Part shown: one piece after another, positions 43,385 to 58,573 of the stretch
How the letters are laid out: the number at the start of each line of letters is the position of its first letter
Numbering within the stretch: the stretch's first letter is position 1
Assembly: GCA_949825025.1 (NCBI GenBank)
Contig: OX463780.1
Location: 32,406,979 to 32,470,978 of the forward strand
Reading direction: 5' to 3'
From: Siphlonurus alternatus
Taxonomy: Eukaryota > Arthropoda > Insecta > Ephemeroptera > Siphlonuridae
Length of the DNA: 64,000 nucleotides
Made by a program: the position numbers and the translations under genes
Notes under the pieces: model-generated
Told to the model about the DNA's origin: nothing
Databases searched by the model: none
The model's input: the letters and a program-made list of their open reading frames with translations, nothing else

Positions 43385-46300
43385 ACGAGCAATCTCATCT
43401 GGGGATGTGTAAAACTGCATTAATTTTTTAATCTGTATTTTTTTTTCCACTGTGTGTGAGCATAGATCTTATCAATTTCCTCCAAATATATGTCAGAGTT
43501 CACAACCCTCTAGCATGTAGAGAAAAGTAAATAATATTATATGGTTATTATTTATTCTCTGTCTAAAGTGTAGCTCCAATTGAGGCCCTTAGAATCAGAA
43601 GGACATAACATTGAGACTGAATCTTTGTTATCCACTCCTTTAGTTCATAATTATGTCTCGTGTACAATATATACGGATGAAAGAAAATCACTGCAGTACT
43701 GTATGTACCCCTGTTGCATTACATCCATATTCACCATTTTAATAAACATTATGATACCAGTTTGTAAATTTTTTATTGTGCACACAAATGACACAAAAGT
43801 ATAAAGGTACGTATTTTTTAAAACGCCGAAGTGTCCATGCATCTGATCTAATATTTAGTGCTAATTAAATGCAGTGACCAGTGAGGATATACATGTCACT
43901 GTTTGTGCAAATGACTCTATTTAAAAAATTTAAATATTACTTCATCTTTATATATTTATTGTATTAACAACAAAATTTTACCATGCTATTGATCTATACA
44001 TATAAAGAATAAAATAACACACATTGCATTTATATATAATAGTTCTGTTTGCAGATAATAATAATGTAATTATCTTGACAAAATTAAGACTTGAATTCTG
44101 CTGGAAAATGAAGCGATCTGCAGGTGGTGTATCTAGTTCTGTCTAATTTTGTGTCTCTATATAGCTAGCGGTGATTCAATTAATTTCGTCGTACATCGTA
44201 AGTAATGAAGTTTTCACCTACAAGTAGATTTGCAATTCGTTGCTGATTGGCTAGGCAGACATGACACCTGAGGAGGGTCAAGTTAACTTTGTGTTGGTAC
44301 AAACCCCGCAAGACAAAGGAATTGTCCCTAGAAGTCTCAGCTGCTGTTTTCGAAACAATTAAGATCGCATTTACAGTTGAAGGAGAAAATAACTGAATTT
44401 TCAATTCTCAATTAAAACAAATTTACAAGAAAATACTATAAGCTCAAAATTTAATTTTTTAATTCTTATTTGTTCTACGCGATGTCAATTAAAATAGAGT
44501 AATATATATAAATATATATACAATATAAAGTATATAATTATACAGTACAGAATTACTCATAAAGAGTGGGACATATACTATTGGTGCAGCGCGTACACTA
44601 AATTTAACGTCTGGTACAATATTATATAAAAAAAAAAATTAGAATATTTATATATATTTTAAATTGACATTAATAAAACATGAATAATTTTATTTTAGCG
44701 ATTTTAGTGAGGACAAAATAAATGCGGAAATACAGTAGCACCAGAATGGCACAATAGCACAAAAGTATTATTGATCCTTGAAGTTATACAACATTAAATA
44801 GTCAATAGAGCTTTTAATCAAACAATAAATGTTTAATATTCCTGCTTGTTCAATGCTATTAATTACTAAATTAACCAAATTTAGAGATTTATTTAATGAA
44901 GAGGTCATGCGTGCATTTCAGTACAGAGAAGTGACAAGGAAGGATGGACAAATGAGTTTAGGGTGTATCCTGTAGGGGTGTACAAGGAGCGTATAGTGCG
45001 TATACATATACACTCTTTTGAGAGATTCAGTGTATGAAGCAAATACATGATTAACATCACCCCACCATCGGCACCATCCAGCTGTGCGACTAGGGCCAAT
45101 TGTTTTTTACTCAGACTGTACCATTTTAAAAACTACCCTTAAATGTCTTTGTATAGAAAGTAGCAAAAGTTTTACTGGGTGTATTATACATTATTTGGCT
45201 ATGGTAATTATTTTTAAGTAAATATGAACCTTCGTCACAACAATGTAATTAATTTGACATTTAATTAATTATTTTTTGTGATTGCGAAAGTTGTTAAATT
45301 TTGCAATGATTACATAATTTACATATTATGATACTTTAATTAATTCAATTGTATTTTATTTAGTTAGAAATAAAAAATATAAAAAAAAGTTAGTGAAAAA
45401 ATTCAATTAGTAAAGGGTTGAGTATATATAAGTGAAGTAAGCACTTTTTATTAAACAAACTAGCTTATCTTCTCATGTAATACAATTTAGCACAAACCAT
45501 GAACTACTCTTTTTTTTTAAGTATATATGTAGCTGTAGCTAGCTCTTTTTTTTTATAATGGATCAATAGATTTTTTTTTTTTATCTTTACAAAGCTTTTA
45601 GTACTTACAGCAGTAAAGATATTCCAAGATTAATTTCTTTTTCAATGCAAATATCAAAGAGCTCTTTGTCATCGCAAACTAGCGTGGAAAAGAGCAAAAC
45701 TGAAGAGCTCAGAATAATAATAAAAAAAAAGAGAAGAAAAAATAGAAAAAAAGATGAAAAAATTTCACCTTTTTAAGTTGAGCACGTCTTCTGAAAAAGC
45801 TCTCAACTACTCAAGTCAGTTTAATGTCCGTGAAATGTGATGTTTAAAATACATTATTATAATATAATATTATCTTTAAATAAAGTTGTGATGTGTATTT
45901 TAAAATAAGAACATGACTTAATTATAATAAAAAAATAGTGATTAACATCATGCAAGCATAATTGTAATTATACTCTATGTTATGTAAATTATTTCCTAAG
46001 TACAACAAGTCGTAATATAATTTACCACTACATTGTACATATCTTAACTAACAATTTTATTATAATATAATATTTTATATGCCGTTTAAGCAAGCTATGT
46101 CGGCATTATATAGCTTTTATGTTGATTTTTATTCTATACTGTGTATGGAGGATATTTTATACCAGAAAGATACAAATCTTCAATTGATCACGTGACATGA
46201 ATTTAATGAATTTGTTTTTAATTGAATTGCTTTTTAATTTATTTTTTTATTATTTTAATAAATATATTTTATATAGTTCTAACACGTAATTTGACTTGTA

Positions 46301-47559
46301 TAATTTAATGAAGATTTATTGCTCAACTTATCATATTTTGCTGCATTAATTTCAAATATCAACCGATATATTACCCTCTAGTATAAATATTTGAATAACG
46401 ACACTTCACTTTTCAAACAGGACGTAAAGACTTTCAACTAAAATTAAAATTATAATCACGAGTGAGTTTTGAAATTTATAAAACATCCGCGACAATCCTG
46501 AGTTATTGCTGACAGATATTTTTTTTGCAATAAAACAAACAATTTTTCTGCAACAGATTATTTAAAAATGTTGATGTGAATATTGTAGTAACCTTCAAAA
46601 CCTACACCTGTTTCATTAATACTTCTACAAGTCTTTAATTTTGTATACACACCACAGTGATCCAGCCACCAGCCATATAATAATTATTGTAATAATATAT
46701 TACATGCTATAATACACTTTACAGCAAACATCTGATTGATGTACCTTTAAATATTATTATAATTATGAAACAATAGTCATGATTTTTTTTATTGCAAATT
46801 TGGATATAGAGGACCTCAATTTCTTTTTCAGATTTTTTTAACCCTCTACCATCCTTAATACTAAAGGGAAAAAGATGCTGTTACGTCGCAATCATTTCTA
46901 TGCTGCATGCATGTTAAATATTTGCATGACTATGACGTCACAGATTTTTACAGCACGATTTAAAAAAAAAATCATGCACTTTGTTCATTAATCACATGGT
47001 ATAGAATTACATTGTCATTCTTTGTGAGAAACAAGAGTGAGATACACTTGGTGAACAAGTACAGGCGTACGTGTTGTTTTGATCTCCCGGCTTTAACTCA
47101 TAGTGGCGTGGTTTGTGTTTATTCGAAGTGATTTTCATACTTTCATTTTCAATTTCCTTTTATAACGTAAATCTGATTATTCGCTACGGTAAATAATAAA
47201 AGTGCAACATATTACAGCCGTTACACTTCCTGCTTAATGTAAAAGGATGCCAGAAAACATCGAGTATCATGTCATAAAAGGTTTCAAATTATTTTAAAAA
47301 AATACTTTTGTGAGGCAATAAGATGAAAGTTAAAATACTTATAATATTGCAAAGTAAATATTAATATGGAAATATTAAGTATTACTTTAAGCTTTAAGAA
47401 CATCATAATACAGTACTTAAATTATTATAAGAAAAATTTGTTTAATAATATAATTAATGATTATTAATTATGCAACTCTACTTTTCGAAATGAATAACGC
47501 ATCAACAAAAAGTTCTTACGTAAATTTGACCAAATTTGATGTTGATGCATTTTAAACAT
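43385..47559. other. AT-rich non-coding stretch
   Basis: No supported gene. A purine-rich tract lies at about 45720-45765 and a perfect TGACGTCA at 46933-46940. Several 60-75-codon frames lack any recognisable content. Confidence 0.6.
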
Positions 47560-47561
47560 TA

Positions 47562-47718
47562 GGTCTGTTCGTAATCCCTGCTCGGTGTACTCTATGAGCA
47601 AGTTTACGAACAAAAATCGTGACGTCATTTGCACTGCTCCATCCTCTGATGACTCCGATCTGGTGTAAGAAAGTGGTGCAAGAAGGTGTACACGAACTGC
47701 AGGGTTTACGAACAGACC
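47562..47718. mobile_element. 157-bp TA-flanked MITE
   Basis: Terminal inverted repeats GGTCTGTTCGTAATCCCTGC and its complement (19 of 20 match), flanked by TA at 47560-47561 and 47719-47720. TA target use fits Tc1/mariner-type or related transposases. The interior contains a perfect TGACGTCA (47620-47627). Non-coding. Confidence 0.85.
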
Positions 47719-47944
47719 TATTATGTAAAATATTTTATTATTTGCAAAATTTAAAAATAATCAAGAGAATATTATACTGACATGCACGATTAAAAATCAT
47801 GCTTCCGTATAATAAAGTTCCCATAAATGAATTATCAATGCTTTCCTCTCACATCTAACAAGAAAATTAACAATTTTCGAGACATCCTTTTCTTAATAGG
47901 CCCTCTGATGACGTCATTGTGGTGCTCAGTGCTGTGCAGTTTAA

Positions 47945-48226
47945 ATGGACGCGGAACTTCCTCTTCTTTCAGCAGGAAGGGATTTGCACCGCCGCTGCAG
48001 TGGAGGGCTCTGCCTGCTCGTCTCTATAATTCTCAACCTCTCGCTTCCGTCCAGTGGCAAAAGCTTCAAGTGTCCGGCGGGCGTGAATCACTCGCCAGGA
48101 TGTCGTTACCATGAATTATTAAATCAACGTCAATCCATGCACGCTGCTATACAAAGTCTTCAATCTTTTACACACACCACAATTATCAAGCCTTGTCACA
48201 TGCCACCAAACAACTGTATGAATTAA
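47945..48226 (+). CDS. Unassigned ORF, possibly secreted-peptide-like
   Basis: A 93-codon ATG frame lies in a GC-rich island. Residues about 20-36 are hydrophobic (GLCLLVSIILNLSLPSS), followed by several cysteines (KCPAGVNHSPGC and PCHMPPNNC), which could be a signal peptide and short mature peptide. A good acceptor (CTCTTCTTTCAG) ends at 47972 inside the frame, so the true exon may start there in phase 1. The +1 frame (to 48114) and a minus-strand 47-codon ORF (MVTTSWRVIHARRTLEAF) are also open, so the coding strand is uncertain. A CRE lies 36 bp upstream. Confidence 0.27.
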   Translation: MDAELPLLSAGRDLHRRCSGGLCLLVSIILNLSLPSSGKSFKCPAGVNHSPGCRYHELLNQRQSMHAAIQSLQSFTHTTIIKPCHMPPNNCMN

Positions 48227-48229
48227 TCT

Positions 48230-50455
48230 TATTGAATTCAGAGACGGTGTCTTTTTCAGAATTTTCGGAAATGGCTAGCGAGTTGCCCATGAAGAGATAT
48301 TATATTACAAAGAAACGGTGTATCTGCTGTAAATTAATATGCATTAAATTCCCTCTGAAAGTGCGCCAGTAAATTTTCTAGTGTTGCTGTTTGTTATTAT
48401 TTTGTTCAGTATTAAATTTTCACATTGTTGATAGTGCAAATTTATTTTCAAATTTATAGTACGGAAAAAGGCTTCATGATGGCAGAGAAATTAATTTTGT
48501 TAACTTTATATTTATAAACAAAGAAACGCGTATATTTAATATTAGTTTCCTAAATGTAATAATTATATATTTTTTTTTCTAAAAAAAATTAAAATAAAAA
48601 AATATATTTGTTTTATAAATATATGCTTACATAAGGCTGTTTTATGATCGACCAATCATGCTGATCATTCAGCTGATGGGTACACATTAACAACACAATC
48701 ATGTAATAATTCAGTTTAACGGTATATATTATAGATATGCATCATATTATGTTTTTTTTATTGGGCTAATTGTGCTAATTGGGCTCTTAATATCACAAAC
48801 CGAGACTTATCAATTAATTTTAATACTATACATTGAAATGTGGCTATATAAAAATAATCATTAATTAAACTGTAATCCATGCAGCTAATTTGGATTTTAT
48901 TAGCGGTCTACGCATTATATAATCTATTTTTATTATCCCAGTTCATTATTCATTGATATCTACATATGCATTGTTATTAATAAATTAATAAAATAATAAA
49001 TTATTGACTTTAATTTCAATTTAATGCTATACTTTTATAAAAAACTGATTACTTTATAACACAAGCGTTTATTCAAAGCAAATTATTAAATTGGATTTAC
49101 AATTTAAATAGAGATTTACATGTTAAGATTGAATAATATAACAATGTCAAATATAATAAAAGAAAAGGTAATATCCGCCTGTAATAACAATTTCCTTATT
49201 TGAAAGTTCAACTTTATATGAGTGAGAATAATAAGAAAACTTTGTTTTTATGAAAATAGTTTGGATAAATTCTTTTATTTTTTTTTTATAACCATCCTGT
49301 TATTGTTTTTTCTAACTAACATGAAAGCAATTAATACAGTTTATTAAATACAATTTGCAAACGGAATGTATAACTGAAAGTAACAGTTTTTTTCAATTTT
49401 GAAGTCTTTTTCCAATTAGATAATAGGACTCCTTGTTCTATGTATTGTGCCATGTATATTTTAATTGCATGCAACAACTTCAAATTTGAAATTTAAAATA
49501 ATTTTTTCCTCAATTTCTGGTCACTTTCGATAAGAAATTATTATTTTTAGGCTTACAGTCAAACTAATTTGCTATACCTCCGGATGAACTCGGAATAATT
49601 AAGTGAGAGGTACTTTTCTTAATTGTTTTTTTGTTTCAAAACTTGCAGGTAAGTTTTTAATAATTATAATATACCGACTTAATTTCAAAATTTCAAAACT
49701 TAAAACAAAACAAAAAGAAGGTTAGAAAATACTCACTTCCGGCTACTTCCGTCGGGTATATAAAATAAATTTGAGTGTAATATACTAGTATAATAAGCTG
49801 TCGTGTGTTTCATCGTTTAAACCTGTATATATGAGAAATGAAAGAGAACGTGTTATGAATTATAATTAAATCTGTCATTCTCACACGGCCCTCAAAAGGA
49901 GGCTCAAATTACTTCGCTGCAAGATCGATCAAGGCCATAATTATTATTGAAGAGAGATATCAAACCATTGCTAAAAAAAAATTACAAGTTTTATTGTATT
50001 CTCAATGACAATAAAATTTACTATCTGAATCTTGTCAAGTAATTTGCCATTCCATCATGCATCAATGAAGATCTGATATAATTTGTTTTTAAAAAAATAC
50101 ATGACAATAAATCATAGATTTAACGCTGTAATAAAAAGTTATAATACAAATAAGTTATTTTTATACGTTTTATACGATATAAAATTATTTAAATAAATTA
50201 TGAAATAAATCATATTATATGAAATTTATAGTCTAAATTATTTGTTTTACACATTGATGAAAATACAAAATAAATTGCTGAATCTAATTGTATAATATAT
50301 TATTAATTATTTCACTATTATATTGAAATGTGTTTTTACCAATTTACAAATAAATCTGTTTATCATACTGCTCATTTCAAAACTATAGTACATATGACAT
50401 AACTCTTTAGTGTCTTTAATAATTATACTACATTATGCACATGCTGCGCTGATAA
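48230..50455. other. AT-rich non-coding stretch
   Basis: No supported gene, RNA or mobile element. Confidence 0.6.
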
Positions 50456-51035
50456 TTTTGAGCTGCTTGTAATACGAGATAACATGACGGCGTTCTGCGA
50501 AGATGAGCGAGAAAGGTTACAACTTCCTGGTTGTTCTTTGTTATTCAAAACTTAACGTATACAAAATGTACAGTCATTATTGCAAAAGTAGAGAACATGG
50601 TTAGCAAATTCATAAAACAGGATAACATAGAGTGATTGTGTTCAAAATTTTATATCAGTAAATTTGTCTTCATATACTCAACAAATTTAATATGTAAAAG
50701 GGTGATGCATGTTGCTTTTTTGCATTTAATTTAAGTCTTGCACCAAAAGAAAAGAAGTTGAAATTCTCTTCTAATTACATTGTTCCTTTGATACTGAAAA
50801 TGTTAAGTTTATCTTTATTAATACGAGTTATATAAGCAGTCCATTGATTTAGCTATAATTCGCATGCATTAATAAATTGTTTTAAAGCAAAAATATTTTT
50901 TATTTTATTTTTATATTATTAACTATTATTATTATTATTTTTTTACCAAATGTGTAGCGATGTGTGAAATTCGAATACAATCTCTAGCAACTCACTGACA
51001 AATCTGATAAAAATACAGTGACGGGATGATATTGT

Positions 51036-51173
51036 CATGTCACAGATGCACGGCAGATTGCCTGGTATACAGGGGCAGCTGCTTGATGTTCGCCAATTCA
51101 GGCGGGTGATGAGCTGCTTCCGGTGCCGCTCGTCTGTGTCACTAGGTTGCTACTGTCCCCGTCAATATATTTG
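51036..51173 (+). CDS. Unassigned 45-codon ORF in a GC-rich island
   Basis: ATG at about 51036 reads MSQMHGRLPGIQGQLLDVRQ, then FRRVMSCFRCRSSVSLGCYC, to a TGA near 51173. The whole island (51030-51240) is GC-richer than its flanks. The C-terminal half is cysteine- and arginine-rich. No family recognised and no splice signals assigned. It may be chance. Confidence 0.2.
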
Positions 51174-51239
51174 AGTCAATGCACGACCCGTCGTCAAACG
51201 TCAAGTGAAAGTCAATGGTAATGCAATTTGAGTATGCAA

Positions 51240-54045
51240 GAGCACTGTCAATTTAATTTTATTTTCCTACAGCATTTTTAACTTTATTCAAGGTTTACTA
51301 TATATCTATATATATATGATTTGAAACTCAATAGGACATAAAATCTAGCAAGTAAATTGTATTATTAAAACAATTAAAAGGACAGACACTTGACATTTCA
51401 GAGTATGTCTGATGGGATTCTTAAATTAACACAAATAATTAGCTTCATTGTTTGATTACTGCATGATATCACCAAAGAATTTTTACAAGCATTGCAACAT
51501 ATCAGTGTGTTAACATTGATTAAATTGCCATTCCTACAGTTGATTGTATAAAGTAAGATATTGCAATGTAAATCGATACAAAATATTACTGTAAATTTGT
51601 TAATTTGATTTACTTATAATTCACACGTATCCTTGATAATTTTTATTTATTTACTTCATTTTTTGCCATACTTATTATTGTTTTATTAGCTATACACTGT
51701 ATTCATTTAAAAAAAAAAATCTTAAACGAAAATGAAGCTAATTAGCTAATTAATTATAGTTATTAAGTGTTCAATATACAGTTACTGCATACTGTATTAT
51801 AGTCTGCATACATACATGATATATTATATAAATATTTATATATAAAACATGTATTGTATATTATTATATTCTGTTCATCTGAAGCATAAATTTGATTAAA
51901 AAAATGATTATTAGATGACCTCTGTCAAATTAAGAGTTATAGGTTATCTTTAATTTAATTACCATGGTTTGCATAAAGCCGAAGTCTTAGTATGCTATAA
52001 TTTCCTTGAAATTAAATAAAATCACATTATTTTACAAGACGTTGAATTTGGATATTGATATTTTTTCTTCACGTTTTGCAAGATGTCTGTTCAACTTCTG
52101 AGAAACAATTCATGGAGCTCCTCATCATAACACTAAATTCGTGGAATACGAGGAAAGAGATAAGAGAATAAGTATGTACATAATATACTTTGTTTTTATC
52201 TTTATTAAATACGGAAACTTGTTAATAAATTTAAAGTATACTATATAGTTTGTGATAGTTGTAGCCGCGTTGTAGGTATTATATTGCTGCGACTTAAAAT
52301 ATATCATTGTAAATTAAAGTAGCAATTTAAACAATCTTGTATTATCAGTGTTGTTAATTAACGCAATATGCTAACTTTCTTGTTCATATATTATACGCTA
52401 TAAATTATATCAAGTTAATTAATTATAATAAAGTGTAAAATATGCATTGTAATTTTACTTAATCTAATAACATGATCTTTATTTGAAATTCAAATTGTTT
52501 ACCATAGGTAGTATAAAATTTTTGCATATAATTATTTTATAACTAATATTCTTAATAATTTTTAATATGAAGTTTTTTTAAACTGGAGAAATGAAAACAA
52601 AATTTAAGATTAATGAGAGGATATTTATTTTGACAGGATTTTTCCATAAATAATTAAATTAAAAGGAATTATATTTTGATCTTTAAACTTGAATATTTAT
52701 TAAAACATTGCATTTTTGTGGCAAGTATAAAAAAAAGAAACAAGAATGCTATATAGAGAGAACAATGTTCATATTATTTTACCGTGGTAAAAATCCTGAT
52801 ATATATATTATATATATATTGAAGCCCAATTAATCATAGTATGTACAACAAAGCTTTTTTTTTTTATAAATGTACATAAGAGAAATATTTTTGATGATAC
52901 ATAAAATATTTTTTACCGTAATTATTATAAAGGTAATATAATATATATGTGAAGTCTATATTATAATTATAAAAATATTCTTATATTATATTATATAATA
53001 ATAACTTAATTTATGTATGAGGTAATGAGAATTAAAAGATTAAAATGATGAAGTAATCTACTTCCCGTCTCAAGTTTCTTATATCTAAAAGATTATATAA
53101 TAATAATAACAAGGTAAAAGAAATACTACATTAATCATCCAGAAGATGCATTTTTTTACATTGCATAATGACTTGCATCGCTCGAGCTTCAACATCATGA
53201 GACCACTTTGTATGCACGCTTATAACTACTTTATCTTTAATGACCAAACATTTAATATCATGCTTATATTATGTTCCTATATTTATGCAGCAGTGTATGC
53301 AATCAACAGAGTGTTTAAAGCTTATATATTATATGTGCAGTCACGTCACCGACACCGTAAATAAATTTCAGCTCACTTGTTCGATTTTTATTGAAGATAT
53401 TGATGGTAAAGTTATATATTATAATAAGTTAATATATATCTATAATAAAGATGTTTTATATATAAGAAGATAATAATATGTTTATTTTTTTATAGTTAAA
53501 TGAATATTTTAAATGGAATCATTAAGAATGTGCATGTCTATATATATAGTCAATGCAAGTATCCAAGTTTGTGTGTGTAAAATATAATATATGTAAAAAT
53601 AGCAGAAATTATATAATTTCATGGCATAATAGCTAGCATATAATGGCTGCGTTCCGTTACCTGGATATGAAGATTGTGAACTTTTGAGTATATTTCGGGT
53701 ACGAGAATGAAATCATATTAATTATATACAGTAAAATATGATTGGTGATTGTGGAATATTTTTAGAAATATTTTGAGGGAAAGTTTTTTTTAAGGAAAAC
53801 AAAAGTATTTGATGATATTAAAAAGATATACTGAGAGTTATCGTATATATTCCTTTTTAATAGATATTTGGAAGTGGGGAAAAATATGTAATAAATTTTT
53901 GACGGTGTACCATACGTGTAAGGGTGTAAAAATTTGATATAAAATCAGAAATGTTTGATTTTTGTGTGTTGATTGATCTATCTTCTTCTCTATTCCTGCC
54001 TAACCTGCCATGGCATCATCATAGTTTTAGTTTTATCTATTCATT
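51240..54045. other. AT-rich non-coding stretch
   Basis: No supported gene. Short AT microsatellite patches near 51300 and 52800. Confidence 0.6.
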
Positions 54046-54051
54046 TTTTTT

Positions 54052-54063
54052 GGGGGGGGGGGG
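54052..54063. repeat. 12-G homopolymer run
   Basis: G-run next to AGGGG. It could form a G-quadruplex, or be an assembly-sensitive homopolymer. Confidence 0.9.
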
Positions 54064-55600
54064 AAGGGGAACTTTCCCAGTCTCCCTTTTGTATGATGCT
54101 GGCTGATGTGCAAGCGAGGCTGCTGCTCCCACAATCAATATTGCGCTGCTCCCCCCTCCTCCTCTTTGCTAACGTGCAATGCCTGACTGACTGCTTCATA
54201 TCATCCACCCACACACACACACACAACCCCTACAGCCTATATTATTTCCATCATCAGGGCGCAAAATTAATATCTATACATAGAAACATGAGGGCCGAAA
54301 AAAAAAATATATATGAACAATTAATGCACAAAATCTGCATGCTTTAAATTGTTTATTCAGAATTCAAACATACATATTACAATAGAAATATACAAGCTTT
54401 GATGTTTTATTTTTACCCTAAATTTTTAAAAAAACATTTTAGTTTTAAGGAAAAAAGAGAGATAATATAAAATTTCATCAAAACTAAAACATGAATATAT
54501 ATATTGCTTCTTTGATGTTATAGAAAATGATTGTACTGTACTATATCAGGAAAATGAAAACCATCGATAAAAATAAATGATATTATATATTTATTACTTT
54601 TCTTAATATTTAATCTGAAGGCTATATCATTCATACGATATAAAAATTATATGATGATGGATTAATAATTTGATTTATATTTTTAAAATTATTACTGCTG
54701 CAACACACGCGCGTATAAAATAAAATTATGCTATATATTTTTCAGTTTTAAACTACATCGATTAATGTACAGTTTAAGTTGATAGGCGTTTCTCAGCAGC
54801 GGTATTTGGTATACAAATGGGGTGATTTTGTGTTATTGAGGTGTGCATGAGCGACGGGCGAGACTTAGCGTGTGCTATACACTGAAAAACAGTCCTTAGT
54901 GAATAAATTAATATTAATCCCACTCACTCAATCTTAACTACATTTACTTTATATATAAGCTCAATTATATATTATAACAAACTGACAGTATAATCCTTTA
55001 ATTTATCATTATGTTTTTTTATGCGGGATGTATTATTTTAAAATTACCGCTATCAAGTCCCTTAGATTTTTTTTATTATTATTATATTGCTCCATGCACT
55101 GTATAAATTCAAATTATTGTCTTAAATTTTTTTTTTCTGTCTTTCATGAAGCAACAACCACATTCTGTATATTATATAGTCGTTATATTTACGTTATATT
55201 AATATGAAGTTTTATATACACGTATACATTGTTATCATTGTTATATAAGTCTCTATATATATGTGATTATTTCTATTTTCTAATCTGTTTGTTCAGTATA
55301 ATAATCATAAATGAATTACCATATATAATAATAATCAGGTATGTAGAATTCTCTGCAACAATTAATTAAAAATACAATCCTCCTATCAAGGTGTAATAAA
55401 GAAGAGACCGACGTGCTTAATATTCATTACTTAAATTTATGAGGTTCCTTATTAAAGTAAACTGCACTGACATATCCCCTTTTTTTCGACGTGAACCAAA
55501 TCTTTTACTGAATTATTATAACTTATAACAAATTATGCTTTTATTTATAATAATGAATTACTACAAAACTACAAATTATTTTCAGTGTAAAGGTTATTGG
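54064..55600. other. AT-rich non-coding stretch
   Basis: No supported gene. A short GC-richer patch at 54090-54230 ends in a CA run. Confidence 0.55.
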
Positions 55601-55684
55601 CGCTCGCGGGTCAACGACCAACAATACTTTTGCCTGGAGAAAAGAACGTGTGTATAGTTGACGAGAAGTAGTCAGGTTGAAACC

Positions 55685-55712
55685 AGCAAGCAAGCAAGCA
55701 AGCAAGCAAGCA
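55685..55712. repeat. (AAGC)n microsatellite
   Basis: About seven units of the tetranucleotide. It lies inside a GC-richer island (55590-55910) in which a 73-codon stop-to-stop plus-strand frame without ATG (including SIIVGSQQRQRSFSWT and IIEDEEEPVLLGGPASS) is open. The frame is not recognised. Confidence 0.9.
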
Positions 55713-55914
55713 GACCTAGCTATAAGGGCCTACAGCATCATCGTTGGCAGTCAGCAGCGGCAAAGATCATTCTCATGGACCATCAGTATTATAGAAGATG
55801 AGGAGGAACCTGTTTTACTGGGCGGGCCAGCCTCAAGCCACAAGCATAGAAACAACACGTCTTGTGCTGCTGCCTGACGGGACAACAGGTGTCGTTATCA
55901 GTAAGGAGAATCCC

Positions 55915-58565
55915 TTTGGTTTATAAATAGCAACAAAAATGTTGTTGATGAGTTGCTTATGACACTGTCTTGTTACATACCCCTGAGATTACATACCCGT
56001 GACACGACAAGCTCATATGAAACCAGCTGGTCCATAAACACAACAGGTGTTGTTGTTGCTACGTTGAATTAAAACTATTGTTAATAAGTGATGAGAGAAG
56101 AAAGAAAAGCCTCAAGCTTTTATTCTACTTTAATTTTGTTTTTTTTTTTTTTGCAAATTCAGAACTTAGTTTAATTAAATGTGTCTAATGTGTGGTTCAA
56201 AATCATAATAATAAAAGTGTTAAAAAGTATATTATTATAATATATAATATTATATAGTATACAAAGTTTTTGTATGTATTTTTGTTTTATATTATATGGT
56301 TAAGCCACAATAAAAAGTATTACAATATGAAGGAATTTTTGGTCGTGGTTTTGTTTAAAACAAATATTGCAATGCAATATATATTATATAAATATTTATT
56401 ATACTGTGTGGGAGCTAGTATAATAATTATAATACATGTTGTAGATGTAAAATTCATCGAGAAAATAATTATATAACTGTTTTAAATTTAATTATTATAA
56501 TATATATTTCAATGATATTATAAAAATACTTTAATTCTCTCGACTTCAATATTTTCAAAATTATTCGTTTTTTCAGGCTGCACTCTGTTGAGAGCTACAT
56601 AACATGAAAAATGTTTATTTTATTTTGATTTCAGATTTCGTTCCTTAAATTAGTATAAGGTGGATCAAATGCTAAAAATGTTTGGCACATACACAAAATT
56701 CTTTACTATGCATGGAATAATTTAATCACGAATTCCATACACCTATACATAATTTACACTTTTGTGTACGTGTATTAATGCACGTATATAACATTCTTAT
56801 AATAACAAGTTATTGGTATTTTAACTTTAATCTGTTTCATCATTATCAAATATAGAAACTTTTACTTAAATTGTATATAAATTAAGCCATTTAAAAGAAA
56901 ATAGCCAGCATGTTTGTTTGATACGATCAAATTATGCTAATTTTGTTTGTATATTATACCTTTTCAAAATGTATAATATATATATATTTATGTTAAAAGA
57001 AATTTTTATTAAGAAAAAAAATATTTACATGCATGCAAGACATATTAATTCTTTGATGCAAAATATGATTGTACATATATTTTATAAAAATCATTTTCTT
57101 AACACAATTAAAATTCTACTACTGCATGATCAGCATGACGATAGCAAAAATACAGAAGCCTATTTACATCCTTATATAATCTAATCTTACGGCTATGTTT
57201 AAAATGATTAAATACAGAAACCATCACATGCATTACCCAATGGATTACAGATCAGTTACTATCATAGACTTTAAAACACACAAAAAAACATTTAACTCCC
57301 CGAGCATAATTTTGCAACAACTGAGATAGAAACACAGTGCAGTTTTTTAAGAGAATGAATTGGAAGGAAAAAGGTTACACTTGAAGAAAGTAAACGAAGC
57401 AAATGAAGCAGAAAAACGAACCAAGCATTCGACTGCTTCTATATTGTAATTCAATTTGCTGAAGTGCTGCTATAGAGAATGTAATAGAAAAAGATCGAGC
57501 GATTCTGTGTGTATACACATGAATGTGTCTGCTCTTTTATTATAATAAATTGCATTTAAATTATAAATTAGATATGGTTTCCTACAAAAACTATACTGCT
57601 GAGTAATATACATAAAACATTTAGCTTAACTACTGAGGATTGTTTACGTCTAATAATTTTTTAGGTTATAATATTATGATATGTAAAAATAACAACAAAT
57701 AAAATATTTAAATAAAAATTAATTTTGCAACCTTTCAATAATTATTTTACTGATCATGTGACGATTATACGTATATATATATATATATTTTTAATTCCTG
57801 GAAAGATTGTAATGACATCCAATATCCCACAAAAAAATACATTTTATAGTTTTCATTTTTAGTTGCATGCGGTGTCAAGTATGTTGTTTTTCTTTCTGAC
57901 GTGCGTGTTATGTCAGCTCGTTAAAATTTTCGGAGTTATCATCATGCTTGTAAAACGAAAGACACAGAATGAGCCCTGCTGGGTATTGTCTGTATAATTA
58001 TACGTTGATTGTGCGATGAGACGCGTAAATAAAACAACGCGCGATGGAGCGAAAACGACGCTCATGCAGACCGTGAATTTTAACTCATACAAAATAAAAA
58101 TATTATACGTGTACCGTTCCATAATGCGTTTATAGGTTCATACAGCAGTGAACGCCCATGATAATATATAGGTAAAATATTAATCCATATAGATTCTAAT
58201 AACAGTCAACAAATATTATTTTATACTGTTAATTATATAGGCTGTTGATAAGTTGATTATAATACGTATAATTATATTAATTATTTACACAATGACACAT
58301 ATTATATATAAGCAAAAATGTATGGTAGCCATGTACAGTTGACTTTACCATACAGACTTTATGTTCTCCACGTTCCTCACATCTGCAAAATATTATTTAA
58401 TTGATACAATAATAGTAACGGAAAGCTCTTTCTTTTTTTTTTTAATTCCAAATTCTATAATATAATAATGATGATTGCAAGTCTAGTATATTGTGCAAAC
58501 ATCAAAATCTCTGGCTTTGGTCAAATCGTAGTCCAGTGCATTTGAATATGCATGCAGCCGCTGCA
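55915..58565. other. AT-rich non-coding stretch
   Basis: No supported gene; GCATGC motifs and short AT runs only. Confidence 0.6.
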
Positions 58566-58573
58566 GTGCTACA